This document shows positions 14,422-22,954 of a stretch of 24,792 nucleotides of DNA, one piece after another. Under the pieces are notes generated by a model. It did no database searches. It saw only the letters and a program-made list of their open reading frames with translations, and was not told where the DNA came from. The translations under genes and the position numbers were made by a program. Source of the DNA: Bacteroidota bacterium (GTDB lineage: Bacteria > Bacteroidota > Ignavibacteria > Ignavibacteriales > Ignavibacteriaceae); assembly GCA_023453665.1 (NCBI GenBank), contig JAEXTA010000073.1, positions 1 through 24,792 of the forward strand, given 5' to 3'. Position 1 is the stretch's first letter. Each line of letters begins with the position of its first letter.

Positions 14422-15006
14422 ATGCATATACTACTTGATATATTTGGCTCAACATTCATTGCTGGATTGTTATTATTACTAATGCTAAAGCTTAACATAT
14501 TCGCCTCAAATGCTACTGTAATATCTGACACTGAATTAAGAATGCAGCAGAATGCAAAAACACTTGCTGAAATGTTGAACTATGATTTAAGAAAAATCGG
14601 CTATAAATACGGCGGTACTGCATTGTCTGTAGCTGATTCGACAAGAATTAAATTTTTTGCCGATATGAATGCCCCCGGCACTGCCGGGCATGGCGTTATT
14701 GACCAGGTTGAATATTTTTTAAGTGATTCACTTACAGCAGCTGGTACTCCAAATCCAAACGACAGAGTTTTAACAAGAGTGGTTAATGCTTCAGATACAA
14801 GTGCTGGTCCGTCTCTTGGGCTGGTTAAACTCAGATTTTCATATTACAATGCGTATAGCTTTCCGACTACAGTGTTAGATAGTATAAAATATATAAAAGC
14901 CGAACTATGGGTTGAATCTGCAGAACCTGTCAGAAACAATTTGACTGAGCAAATGGAATATCCGTTTACTTACTGGGAATTAACAATTTATCCGAGGAAT
15001 ATATAA
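14422..15006 (+). CDS. Pilin-like protein 2 (PilW/GspJ-like)
   Basis: A 194-residue protein: hydrophobic segment at about 6-27, then a helix with LRMQQNAKTLAEMLNYDLRKIGYKYGG. That pattern, a start helix followed by L-x-D-LRxIGY, is typical of PilW/GspJ-type minor pilins. The remainder is beta-rich and contains a pattern that fits the same fold, with VDQVEYFLSDS near residue 95. The gene starts 4 bp after the previous stop without a visible ribosome binding site, so coupled translation is likely. Its TAA overlaps the ATG of the next gene by one base (TAATG). The start lacks a classical prepilin site. Confidence 0.7.
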   Translation: MHILLDIFGSTFIAGLLLLLMLKLNIFASNATVISDTELRMQQNAKTLAEMLNYDLRKIGYKYGGTALSVADSTRIKFFADMNAPGTAGHGVIDQVEYFLSDSLTAAGTPNPNDRVLTRVVNASDTSAGPSLGLVKLRFSYYNAYSFPTTVLDSIKYIKAELWVESAEPVRNNLTEQMEYPFTYWELTIYPRNI

Positions 15007-16025
15007 TGGGAAAAAGCGCAATTATTATCACTTTCGGAATGTCGGTCATAATCACTTTTTTCATTCTGAAACTTAATGCCAACTCTAAAGAAGGTTTAAA
15101 TACTACAATTAATATGTTTGAACAAACCCAGGCAAGATTGATTGCAAATTCCGGCGTAGAGATTTTTTTGGAAAAACTTAAAAGCGATCGCACAATGCTT
15201 GGCAAAAGTTTTAACGGTAACAGTCTGTTCGGAGGCAATTACGATATTAATATCACAGGACCCGATTCAAGTGTCGTCGTTACCTCTACTGCAACATTTC
15301 AAAATGTTTCCCACACATCAATTGTAAATGCTAAAGCGGACAGACTGCCGATTTTTCCTGCCCCTGGTGCAATGTACGTAGCCACTGACTCTGTCAACAA
15401 TGTCCGTATCAACGGCAATATCACCGTTAGCGGATATGATCATGATATAAACGGTGTACAATTAGCTTTGGGTTTACCATTACCGGGTATCGCAGTAGAC
15501 AATGCTCAGGCTGAAAATACCATTATTGGGAACATAAGTGGTGCTGCTACAATAGAAGGTTTTGGCGGTACTCCAAGTGTTCACACAGTCAATAATGTAG
15601 TTGATTGGGAACAATATGCCCTTGACGTTGTTAGCGACCCTGATATAATAATTAACACTCAATCTGATCTCGGCAATTATGCAAATTTGGGTACCATCGC
15701 AGTACCAAAAACTACTTTTGTAAATGGTGATATTCATATAAACTCTAATCTAGTAGGTTGTGGTTTACTTGTTGTTAATGGCAACTTGAGAATTAACGGA
15801 AATTTCACTTACCGTGGAATTGTTATCGCTTACAGCGATGCAGATATTACGACACAACTGAATGGGAATGGTAAAGTATATGGCGGTATGATTGTGGCCG
15901 GTAATCGTGTTAATCTTACAATAGCAAATGGAAACTTTAATTGTTTATATAGCAAGGAAGCCCTCCAGGCAATTAGCGCTCTTTTAAAAACAACAAGGTT
16001 CAGAATTTTAAGTTGGTGGGAATAA
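15006..16025 (+). CDS. Pilin-like protein 3 (PilX/GspK-like), with beta-solenoid-like region
   Basis: A 339-residue protein with an N-terminal membrane helix (about 5-24) and the segment ARLIANSGVEIFLEKLKSDR at 42-61, close to the AxxxAxxGxExAxxxL pattern of PilX and GspK proteins. These sit at the tip of type IV pili or type II pseudopili. The C-terminal half has repeated N-G-N/I-N-G turns (VRINGNITVSG, VNGDIHINSN, VNGNLRINGNF, LNGNGKVYGG), which suggests a small beta-solenoid or bactofilin-like stack. GAGG precedes the ATG at normal spacing. The three genes together resemble a minor-pilin set. The major pilin and assembly ATPase are not in this window. Confidence 0.7.
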   Translation: MGKSAIIITFGMSVIITFFILKLNANSKEGLNTTINMFEQTQARLIANSGVEIFLEKLKSDRTMLGKSFNGNSLFGGNYDINITGPDSSVVVTSTATFQNVSHTSIVNAKADRLPIFPAPGAMYVATDSVNNVRINGNITVSGYDHDINGVQLALGLPLPGIAVDNAQAENTIIGNISGAATIEGFGGTPSVHTVNNVVDWEQYALDVVSDPDIIINTQSDLGNYANLGTIAVPKTTFVNGDIHINSNLVGCGLLVVNGNLRINGNFTYRGIVIAYSDADITTQLNGNGKVYGGMIVAGNRVNLTIANGNFNCLYSKEALQAISALLKTTRFRILSWWE

Positions 16026-16261
16026 TAAAGCATAAAAAATTACTAAACTTATTTAATTACTTAATACGGTTAAAATTCCAGGTTAGTTGTAGTCTGTTGA
16101 TTAAATTTTAATAAAAAATCCTTTATAAATCCGGTTTTTTAAAATATGAGTCTAGATTCGGGCAATTTCTTTCTCCTCTTTATAGGTAACACTAAATAAT
16201 CCGTTTTTTTTTTCGATAATAAATCCAAATGCTTTTTAACGATGTTATTGGAACTGATTTT

Positions 16262-17029
16262 ATGTATAGAGTAGTTCTGCATTGTGTCATTTTATTTGCC
16301 GTTCTTGTCAATCCGGTATTTGCATCCGATTCTTTAACCGTGTATGATGAAGAGGAAACTTCACAATTTACATTCGGCTTTGATAAAGATTTCACCTCAC
16401 GTTATGTTGACAGAGGTATGAGTTACAACAGGGGAATGGTGTCGCAATCAACAATATGGTTGACCCTGGATGATTTTACTTTTTCTGTTTGGGGTAACTA
16501 TGTGGTTTATGACCTTGATGACAATATAAAAAATCATGAAGTCGATTTTACAGTAGTGTGGTCTAAATCCATTGACAACTTTTATATTGAACCCTCTGTT
16601 TATTATTGTGTATTTCCTGACCAACCTGATTATCCCTCAACAGCAGAATCCAATCTTTTTATTTCATATACACGCAGTATGATTACAGTATATTCTAATT
16701 TAAGAGTTGATATTCTTGAATACAGAGGTAGTGTAAGCGGTGATTTGGGTATCACATCTTCATTTAATCTGTATCACGATATTCAACTTTGCGGTGATAT
16801 AAACAGCGGCTGGACGAATGGAAAATTTAATGTAGTTAATTACGGAATTGATGAACATCTGGCAAAATTCCAATATTTAAATTTTGGTTTATCGCTTATC
16901 TATTCGCCGGTAGATTTTTTAAATCTCGTTCCGCATTTTGAATACATTAAGCCGTTCACCGGTACGTTAATGTTATTATCAGGTTCAGGATTATCAAACT
17001 TTGGATTACGATTTGAGATTGCATATTAA
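16262..17029 (+). CDS. Outer-membrane beta-barrel protein (TIGR02001-like)
   Basis: About 255 residues from the ATG at 16262. This start is preferred over 16229 because it gives a compact signal peptide (MYRVVLHCVILFAVLVNPVFA, cleavage before SDS). The mature part is made of alternating beta strands with aromatic residues, starts with FGFDKDFTSRYVDRGMSYNRGM, the sxRYxxRG pattern of TIGR02001-type porin-like proteins, and ends in FGLRFEIAY, a C-terminal barrel strand with an aromatic last residue. It should be assembled in the outer membrane as a 12-14-strand barrel. It lies in the same direction as the pilin-like genes 235 bp upstream, and its last 29 bp overlap the frame of the hybrid kinase, pointing to a shared transcript with it. 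Confidence 0.75.
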   Translation: MYRVVLHCVILFAVLVNPVFASDSLTVYDEEETSQFTFGFDKDFTSRYVDRGMSYNRGMVSQSTIWLTLDDFTFSVWGNYVVYDLDDNIKNHEVDFTVVWSKSIDNFYIEPSVYYCVFPDQPDYPSTAESNLFISYTRSMITVYSNLRVDILEYRGSVSGDLGITSSFNLYHDIQLCGDINSGWTNGKFNVVNYGIDEHLAKFQYLNFGLSLIYSPVDFLNLVPHFEYIKPFTGTLMLLSGSGLSNFGLRFEIAY

Positions 17030-19931
17030 CCTTCCTATACAAACAAAAGTTTTAGTTTTGATACTGGTGATAGTAGCTATCTTCGGTGCGTCAATATTTT
17101 ACTTACAAAAATCCGAAGATGAAAAAATAGACTCTATCATAAGAGAACGTGAAAAGGAGAATGAACTATCTTTTCAAAAAACTTTTGTTTCTGTTGGTAA
17201 AGGACTTGAACTGTTTGCTTACGATTATTCTTACTGGGATGAGATGTTGAACTTTACACGCACACGTGATTTAGTATGGGCTTCAAACAACATTGATGCA
17301 TCCTTCAAAAGTTTTAATGTAGATGCGGCATTTGTCTACAATCAGAATCTTGAGTTAATCTATAAAGTAGCGGAATTTGAACACCCGGGCTTGATGGACA
17401 TAGGTCCGATAGACAAAATCATTGAGCAGGCTGCATTTAACAAATATTTCTTACATTACTTTGGATCCTTTCAGGACACTATTTATGAGATCAGGCTTGC
17501 ACCTATACAACCTTCAGATGATCTTGAGAGAAAAACCAAACCTTCCGGCTTTTTTGTTGTTATGAAAATTCTCTCGCAGGATTATCTCTCAGAACTCGCA
17601 GCTCAGACAACTTCAATTGTAAAGTTTGCTGAATTACCTTTTAATGATTCAGACACAAACAATTCTGACAGGTTTACAACCTCAACTGCAATGACGCTTA
17701 ATGGATGGGATGGAAAACCGGTTGTCAGGCTCGTTTCTACCAGTCACTTTGCTATGTTAAAAATTTCTTATGATGTATTTAATAATCAGATTGTTGCACT
17801 GATTGTATTTGCCGCTTCTGTAATAATTATTATCACCTTTTTTTTAATGAAAAATGTCAGTTTTCCGCTAAAAACCATATCAAAGAGCTTAAGAGACGAG
17901 AATGCCGGTTTATTATCTGGCTACATCAATAACCGGGATGAATTCGGGAAACTTAGCAATCTGATCTCTCAGTTTTTTAAGCAGAAAGAATTTCTTGTTG
18001 AAGAAATAAAACAACGAAAAGAGATTGAAGTTTCATTGCAGGCAAGTGAAGAAAAGTACAGAAAGATTTTTGAAAACATTCAGGATATATTCTATCAGAC
18101 AGATACAAACGGATTAATCATTTCAATCAGCCCTTCAATCGAAAGGTATTCTGAATATAAACCTGAAGAATTGATAGGCAGAAACATAAGAGATTTTTAC
18201 AAAGAACCGAATCAAAGAAGTAATATGCTTTTGGAAATTCAAAAGCACGGTGAAGTAGCTGATTATGAATTACAGCTTGTTACAAAAACCGGAAAGATTG
18301 TACACTGTTCACTCAATTCACATTTTATTAAAGATAGTTACGGAAATGTAATTGGTGTTGAAGGATCCGCGAGAGATATAACCGAACGAAAGCAAAACGA
18401 ACAGAAAATCTTAAAACTTTCACAAGCTATTGAACAAAGTCCTGTTTCGGTTGTAATAACTGATGTTCAGGGTAAAATTGAATACGTCAATCCGAAATTT
18501 ACATCACTTAGCGGTTACACATTTGAAGAATTGTATGGTCAAAATGCAGGGATAATTAAATCAGGAATTACGCCGGATATTATATACAAAAACTTATGGG
18601 AAACTATCACTGCAGGTAAAGAGTGGAGCGGTGAGATTCAAAACAGAAAAAGGAACGGGGAACTGTACTGGGAAAATATTTTTATTTCACCTCTGAAAAA
18701 CCCGGATGGTATAGTTACTAACTTCATTGGTATCAAGGAAGACATTACTGAGAAGAAAAAAATAATAGCCGAACTTATTTCCGCAAAGGATAAAGCCGAG
18801 GAATTGAGCAGGCTTAAATCATCTTTCCTGGCTAATATGAGTCACGAACTCCGGACTCCATTAATTGGTATTTTAGGTTTTTCTGAAATCCTTATTGATG
18901 ACATAACACAACCGGAATGGAAGTCAATGATAGACAGAATCCATCAGGGTGGAAAAAGACTATTGGAAACTCTTAATCTTATCTTGGACTTATCCAAACA
19001 TGAGTCCAGGAAAGCAGAAGTGAAGTATGAAATCCTGAATATTAACGATACAGTAAAGGAATGTTTAAATCTTCTCACGCCTATAGCTGCAAAGAAAGAA
19101 ATATATCTTAAGTGTTTATATCATCAGGATAAAATCATTTCAATGATGGATAGAAAGCTGTTTCAAAGTTTAGTTAATAACCTTGTGGGAAACGCTATTA
19201 AATATACTCACAAGGGTGGTGTAAAAGTTGACGTGCTTTTGCAATCAATTGATGGCGTTAGTAATATAATGTTTAAGGTGAAGGATACAGGAATTGGAAT
19301 AGATGAAAAAGATCTGAATATTATATTTGATGAATTCCGGCAAGTGAGTGAAGGATTTAATCGGCAGTATGAGGGCACTGGACTCGGATTAGCAATTACA
19401 AAAAAGTTTGTCCAAAAACTAAACGGAAAAATTTTTGTGAGCAGTAAACCCGGAGTGGGTTCTGAATTTCAGGTCGTTCTTCCATATCTAATACCGGACT
19501 CTCGGGATCGGTTAACTCAACCCATAGTGTTCACAGATAAACACGATAATAAACCTCGAACAACTGATAAGAAGATACTTTTTGTTGATGATGATAATGT
19601 TTCTCGCGACCTTATTCGGATTTTTCTGAATGAACAGTACATACTTGATACTGCGTATAATTGTGAATCTGCAAGAAATCTGATTTCACTCAATCGGTAT
19701 TCATTGCTGCTTCTTGATATAAACCTCGGTATGGGCGAAAATGGAATTGACTTATTAAAAGAATTCCGGCGTAATAAATCCAATGAGAACATACCGGTAA
19801 TCGCTGTTACTGCTTATGCAATGGAGAACGATAGAGAAAAATTTATTTTAGAAGGATTTAACGACTACATCGCGAAACCATTCCTTAAATCTGAATTCCT
19901 CGACCTGGTCAATCGCTTCTTAAAAGATTAA
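17001..19931 (+). CDS. CHASE4 hybrid histidine kinase with two PAS domains and C-terminal receiver
   Basis: Up to 976 residues. The start is uncertain: no ATG fits, and TTG codons at 17001, 17013 and 17019 all overlap the end of the barrel gene (stop at 17029), suggesting coupled translation. Membrane helices at about 13-33 and 267-289 flank a CHASE4 domain with FAYDYSYWDEMLNF (about 72-85). PAS domains follow near 350-465 and 474-590. Phospho-acceptor H615 lies in MSHELRTP; the ATPase domain carries NLVGNAIKY (near 726), DTGIGI and GTGLGL. The receiver at about 858-975 has DDD and phospho-acceptor D906 (LLDINLG), and the conserved Lys in IAKPF. It is a hybrid kinase that probably feeds a phosphorelay. 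No histidine phosphotransfer protein is encoded nearby. The sensor half is paralogous to the kinase at 10241, so both may respond to related signals. Confidence 0.9.
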   Translation: MDYDLRLHINLPIQTKVLVLILVIVAIFGASIFYLQKSEDEKIDSIIREREKENELSFQKTFVSVGKGLELFAYDYSYWDEMLNFTRTRDLVWASNNIDASFKSFNVDAAFVYNQNLELIYKVAEFEHPGLMDIGPIDKIIEQAAFNKYFLHYFGSFQDTIYEIRLAPIQPSDDLERKTKPSGFFVVMKILSQDYLSELAAQTTSIVKFAELPFNDSDTNNSDRFTTSTAMTLNGWDGKPVVRLVSTSHFAMLKISYDVFNNQIVALIVFAASVIIIITFFLMKNVSFPLKTISKSLRDENAGLLSGYINNRDEFGKLSNLISQFFKQKEFLVEEIKQRKEIEVSLQASEEKYRKIFENIQDIFYQTDTNGLIISISPSIERYSEYKPEELIGRNIRDFYKEPNQRSNMLLEIQKHGEVADYELQLVTKTGKIVHCSLNSHFIKDSYGNVIGVEGSARDITERKQNEQKILKLSQAIEQSPVSVVITDVQGKIEYVNPKFTSLSGYTFEELYGQNAGIIKSGITPDIIYKNLWETITAGKEWSGEIQNRKRNGELYWENIFISPLKNPDGIVTNFIGIKEDITEKKKIIAELISAKDKAEELSRLKSSFLANMSHELRTPLIGILGFSEILIDDITQPEWKSMIDRIHQGGKRLLETLNLILDLSKHESRKAEVKYEILNINDTVKECLNLLTPIAAKKEIYLKCLYHQDKIISMMDRKLFQSLVNNLVGNAIKYTHKGGVKVDVLLQSIDGVSNIMFKVKDTGIGIDEKDLNIIFDEFRQVSEGFNRQYEGTGLGLAITKKFVQKLNGKIFVSSKPGVGSEFQVVLPYLIPDSRDRLTQPIVFTDKHDNKPRTTDKKILFVDDDNVSRDLIRIFLNEQYILDTAYNCESARNLISLNRYSLLLLDINLGMGENGIDLLKEFRRNKSNENIPVIAVTAYAMENDREKFILEGFNDYIAKPFLKSEFLDLVNRFLKD

Positions 19932-19976
19932 GAGTCCATTCATTTTTGTAAATTCAAATTATCTGATTAGGCATAA

Positions 19977-20060
19977 GACAACCTCATCAAGCCCAACAGA
20001 AAACCAAACTTTACTGGCTACGGAAATTGTGGTAGAAAAGTAAATCCATTCATCGGTTAA
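19977..20060 (+). pseudogene. 3' fragment of the gene that is intact at 22955 (minus)
   Basis: A frame bounded by an upstream TAA (19974-19976) encodes about 27 residues, IKPNRKPNFTGYGNCG followed by RKVNPFIG and a stop. The C-terminus of the 22955-23242 protein is nearly identical (IKPNRKPNFTGYGDCG, then RRLNPFIG). The copy has no start codon and lacks the first two thirds. It lies on the opposite strand relative to the intact gene, about 3 kb away, and directly before the small-RNA element at 20137. Confidence 0.75.
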
Positions 20061-20136
20061 CCACATTGCAAGGCTGTAATGCCTGTCCCCTCGGGAGACC
20101 ATTCCACTACAGTTCCTAATGATTAACAATTGGTTT

Positions 20137-20241
20137 AAAAAATGGATGCCCGCAACGCCGGGCAGGAACGTCACGGGCGGGGGTTTCTCCAGGTAACTTT
20201 TTTATGACTGTCGCACGGGTAAGCGAGCAATCAGTTACCGT
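20137..20241 (-). ncRNA. Two-hairpin element 8: dispersed repeat copy 2, candidate small RNA
   Basis: Minus strand: GGTAAC (20239-20234) / GTTACC (20197-20192) around a 36-nt loop, TGGAGAAACCCCCG linker, then TGCCCG/CGGGCA (20164-20159 / 20152-20147) followed by TCCATTTTTT. It is closely similar to 8527-8650, including the loop word CGCTTACCCGTGC and the whole end. A promoter-like pair lies at 20244-20274 and no protein gene precedes it on this strand, so a free-standing RNA of about 95 nt is likely. Confidence 0.55.
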
Positions 20242-20243
20242 TA

Positions 20244-20274
20244 AAAAGATAAGTGTTGAAAAGTATACTTACAA
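20244..20274 (-). promoter_or_regulatory. Bacteroidota-type promoter of element 8
   Basis: TTG (20274-20272) and TATCTTTT (20251-20244) are 20 bp apart, the same spacing as before element 5. The -7 box matches TAnnTTTG except for the last base. The 5' hairpin of element 8 begins 5 bp downstream. Confidence 0.45.
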
Positions 20275-20382
20275 CTCCTTACATAAAAATATTTTATTGA
20301 ATGTACAATGAGGATCTCTCCGGTTTACGCCGCCCTAATCCTCACGACGAATAATCATTTATGCTCACGAAAAGAGAGTAAT

Positions 20383-20610
20383 ATGAATATCACATCACAA
20401 AAATTATTCGCAGGCGCAAGCTTGAACTGGATTGAGGATCTTTTCGACTACACCGCACCTGAACACACTCTCAAAATTTTTCTTAAACTTCGCAGCAATC
20501 AAACCATTGAACTAACCGGCACAGCTAAAGGTTTAGCTCACAGGTTTACAGTCAACTCTGCAACTACAAACATTCCGCACGGAAAAATTCATACCAGCAC
20601 AAGCATTTAA
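20383..20610 (+). pseudogene. Truncated phage head/tail-associated protein
   Basis: From the ATG at 20383 (preceded by AAAGAGAG) 75 residues are encoded. The part ASLNWIEDLFDY followed by TAPEHTLKIFLKLRS resembles the start of small phage structural-region proteins, which typically read W-x-x-S/D-L-x-D-Y-P-A-x-x-x-W-x-L-x-Y-x-L and are about 130 residues long. The frame ends at a TAA just after HGKIHTSTSI, about half the usual length, so this is likely a broken remnant. The ATG at 20308 would add residues with no family features. Together with the terminase at the window's left edge it indicates past phage DNA here, but the two are 19 kb apart. Confidence 0.5.
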
Positions 20611-20686
20611 GAATAACGAAATGAGTCTTGTTGATAGAATGTGTATATTAAAATTATTAATAGGAATATAGATTTTAATATATAAA

Positions 20687-20773
20687 TTTATTCCTGCCGT
20701 GTGAAAAACGTGGGAATAAACGCATAGAAGAAGGCTAAGTCCTTTTCGTATAAATACTAAAATCCGAAAGGAC
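20687..20773 (+). other. Two adjacent hairpins
   Basis: Hairpin 1: TTTATTCC (20687-20694) / GGAATAAA (20713-20720) with an inner CGT/ACG stem (20698-20700 / 20708-20710). Hairpin 2: GTCCTTTTCG (20739-20748) / CGAAAGGAC (20765-20773), one bulged T. No gene is near. They may be part of a structured RNA or remnants of a mobile element. Confidence 0.4.
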
Positions 20774-20791
20774 CGAGTCCTGTCTCCTCCA
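20762..20791 (+). other. Possible tRNA 3'-end remnant
   Basis: The end CGAGTCCTGTCTCCTCCA (20774-20791) looks like the T-loop, T-stem 3' arm, acceptor 3' arm (CTCCTCC) and discriminator A of a tRNA. The T-loop is changed to ACCGAGT and the T-stem no longer pairs well. No matching 5' half (GGAGGAG) is found within 150 bp upstream. Such partial tRNA ends are typical attachment-site scars of integrating elements. The remainder of 20611-21209 contains the hairpins listed separately and no gene. Confidence 0.3.
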
Positions 20792-21105
20792 TCACGACCC
20801 ATTAAATCCCGATTATCCAATTAAGAACTCTTTGTTAAAATTACCCCTAAATGAATTGTAACAGATTTGAACTGCCAGAGCGACGAATGCTGATATAATA
20901 GTTTTTACTCGTTTTGCGAAACATAACCATTGTTTTTCTATTTTAGTTTTAGATAGGTTTTTTAATCACTCTCAACTCACACAGAATGATCACATCCTAT
21001 TTAGTGAAATTAAATATGTAATAATCCTTAAAGAACTGAATCCTTATCCTTTATGGAAAACATAATTTGATTATTGATACGTTGTAAATTATTTTGGTGC
21101 AAGAG

Positions 21106-21144
21106 TTTGAGATAATATTGAGCTGTATCAATAAGAGTCTCAAA
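21106..21144. promoter_or_regulatory. Nested inverted repeat upstream of the FISUMP lipoprotein gene
   Basis: TTTGAGA (21106-21112) pairs with TCTCAAA (21138-21144), and inside it TATTGA (21116-21121) pairs with TCAATA (21128-21133). It lies 65 bp before the ATG at 21210. It could be an operator or a leader hairpin; there is no T-tract to make it a terminator. Confidence 0.4.
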
Positions 21145-21209
21145 TCAATGGCTTTTATGTAAATAAACAAGTTGCAAATTTTTATAATAAAAATTTTTAA
21201 GGGCATCAT

Positions 21210-22925
21210 ATGACAATTCAAAAATTATCACGTGCATTGATTTTAGTTATATCAACAATATTTCTTTGTCAAAGTTGTAAGGAGGAATCTACAGCACCAC
21301 TAAATCAGCCTCCTATCATATCTAGTATAGTTACCAATCCGACTACCTCAACTTCAAGCAGACTTGAAGCTGCCGGAATAATAAGTATTAAAGTCAATGC
21401 AACGGATGGAGAAGGTGATGAATTGTCTTATACCTGGGAGTGTACAGGAGGAGTATTTTTAGAAGGACAGGGAACAGACTCAATAAAATGGCAAGCCCCA
21501 ATTTCCCCGAGTGCAACTTCATTTAATATTACAGTAAATGTATCAGATGGCAAGGAGACTAGCAAAAATTCAGTTCAAGTTTATATCGATGCGGCAATTT
21601 TTTCAACTTTGAGTGGTTATGTATACTATACTAATACATCAATACCAATTGCCGGTGTACTTATAAGTATATATAACAAAAATTTTACAACAAGTATGGA
21701 TGGATACTATTCTATAGATTCAATATTAAATGGAAACAGATTATTGAAAGCTGAGAAAGCTGGATTTGAAATATTCCAATCTACAATTTCAATTGATTCA
21801 GCCTCAAAATATCAGGTGATTAAATTAAGCTCACAACAATATACCCACAAGGTATACGGACAAATAAAAACTTCACTAGTACAACAGCCATTAATTGGTG
21901 TTCATGTAGTATTACAAAATAATGATGGAAGTCAGAGTGAAATTGAAACTTATAGTGATGCAAACGGGAATTATGAAATCACAGGTGTACCTGAAGGCTT
22001 ACGGAAAATTGAATATGGTAAGTATAATTTCAAGAGTAACATCTCGGAATTACAAATATTGAATTCAGACATTCAAAACAATATTGAACTATATAAATAT
22101 CCGGCAATACCTAATGATCCAATACCTGCGGATAATTCCCTGAACTTACCTTATTATGTTATTCTAAACTGGAAGAATTCTGATTCATCAGATACACAAA
22201 TCAAGTACGATATTTATCTTGATGAGTCTGATCCACCGATGAATAAGGTTGGTGAGAACTTGGAATGGACTACAATAAGAGCATATTTTTTGAAAATAAA
22301 TACCCTGTATTACTGGAAGATAGTTGCAAAGAGTTCCACAGGTGAAATCACAGAGGGGCCTGTCTGGAAATTTAAAACAAAACAATACAATACTGTTCAA
22401 ATAGGCACTCAAGTTTTCTTAAAACAAAATGTAGATATAGGTGTAATGATCGACGGCGATCAGCAGGCAACAGATAATGGAATTGTTGAAAAATATTGTT
22501 ACGACGATGATCCAAATAATTGCATTACATATGGGGCTTTTTATCAATGGAATGAGGTTATGAATTATTCAACTACACCTGGAACTCAAGGTATATGTCC
22601 CGAAGGTTGGCATATTCCGACGAGAGCTGAATATGAAATACTTAAAGCCGCAGTCAATCATAGTTCAAATTCGCTCAAGGCAGTAGGTCAAGGTACAGGT
22701 GCAGGGACGGGATCAAATACGAGTGGATTTTCGGCATTGTTAACCGGAAGAAATTATGGGCCTGGATACTTTGACAGACTTGGATTTACAACTTATTACT
22801 GGATGTCATCAGTTATCCAAGATTGGGCTCATTATTTATTATTATCTGAAGCAAATAACATAATACAAATACCACAAGAAGATAAGAATTTTGGACATTG
22901 TTTACGGTGTATTCAAAATGAATAA
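21210..22925 (+). CDS. Multidomain surface lipoprotein with C-terminal FISUMP domain
   Basis: A 571-residue protein. The signal peptide ends in LCQSC (Cys23), a non-standard but plausible lipobox followed by KEES. Domains in order: a PKD/cadherin-like beta-sandwich (about 30-128, DGEGDELSYTWE), two carboxypeptidase-regulatory-like domains (about 130-207, GYVYYTNTSIPIAGVLISIY; and 213-290, SDANGNYEITGVPEG), a fibronectin III-like domain (about 295-390) and a FISUMP domain (395-571) with IGTQVFLKQNV, YGAFYQWNEVM, ICPEGWHIPTRAEYE, FSALLTGRNY, YYWMSS and FGHCLRCI. FISUMP belongs to the wider C-type-lectin/FGE-like group of ligand-binding folds. It is probably a surface-exposed binding protein. 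AAGGG precedes the ATG. It is transcribed alone. No reverse transcriptase is nearby. Confidence 0.85.
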   Translation: MTIQKLSRALILVISTIFLCQSCKEESTAPLNQPPIISSIVTNPTTSTSSRLEAAGIISIKVNATDGEGDELSYTWECTGGVFLEGQGTDSIKWQAPISPSATSFNITVNVSDGKETSKNSVQVYIDAAIFSTLSGYVYYTNTSIPIAGVLISIYNKNFTTSMDGYYSIDSILNGNRLLKAEKAGFEIFQSTISIDSASKYQVIKLSSQQYTHKVYGQIKTSLVQQPLIGVHVVLQNNDGSQSEIETYSDANGNYEITGVPEGLRKIEYGKYNFKSNISELQILNSDIQNNIELYKYPAIPNDPIPADNSLNLPYYVILNWKNSDSSDTQIKYDIYLDESDPPMNKVGENLEWTTIRAYFLKINTLYYWKIVAKSSTGEITEGPVWKFKTKQYNTVQIGTQVFLKQNVDIGVMIDGDQQATDNGIVEKYCYDDDPNNCITYGAFYQWNEVMNYSTTPGTQGICPEGWHIPTRAEYEILKAAVNHSSNSLKAVGQGTGAGTGSNTSGFSALLTGRNYGPGYFDRLGFTTYYWMSSVIQDWAHYLLLSEANNIIQIPQEDKNFGHCLRCIQNE

Positions 22926-22954
22926 TCTTAGAAATTTTAACTATAAAAGAAAAT

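Noticed and set aside
16229..16261. Upstream ATG for the barrel protein
   Set aside because: It would place polar residues before the signal peptide; the ATG at 16262 gives a standard one.
20533..20820. 95-aa minus-strand frame starting MDNRDLMGRDGGDRTRS
   Set aside because: The GGDRTR start is the usual false translation of a tRNA 3' end; the frame also overlaps the phage-like fragment and two hairpins.
21210..22925. Diversity-generating retroelement target
   Set aside because: No reverse transcriptase, accessory gene or template repeat lies in the window.
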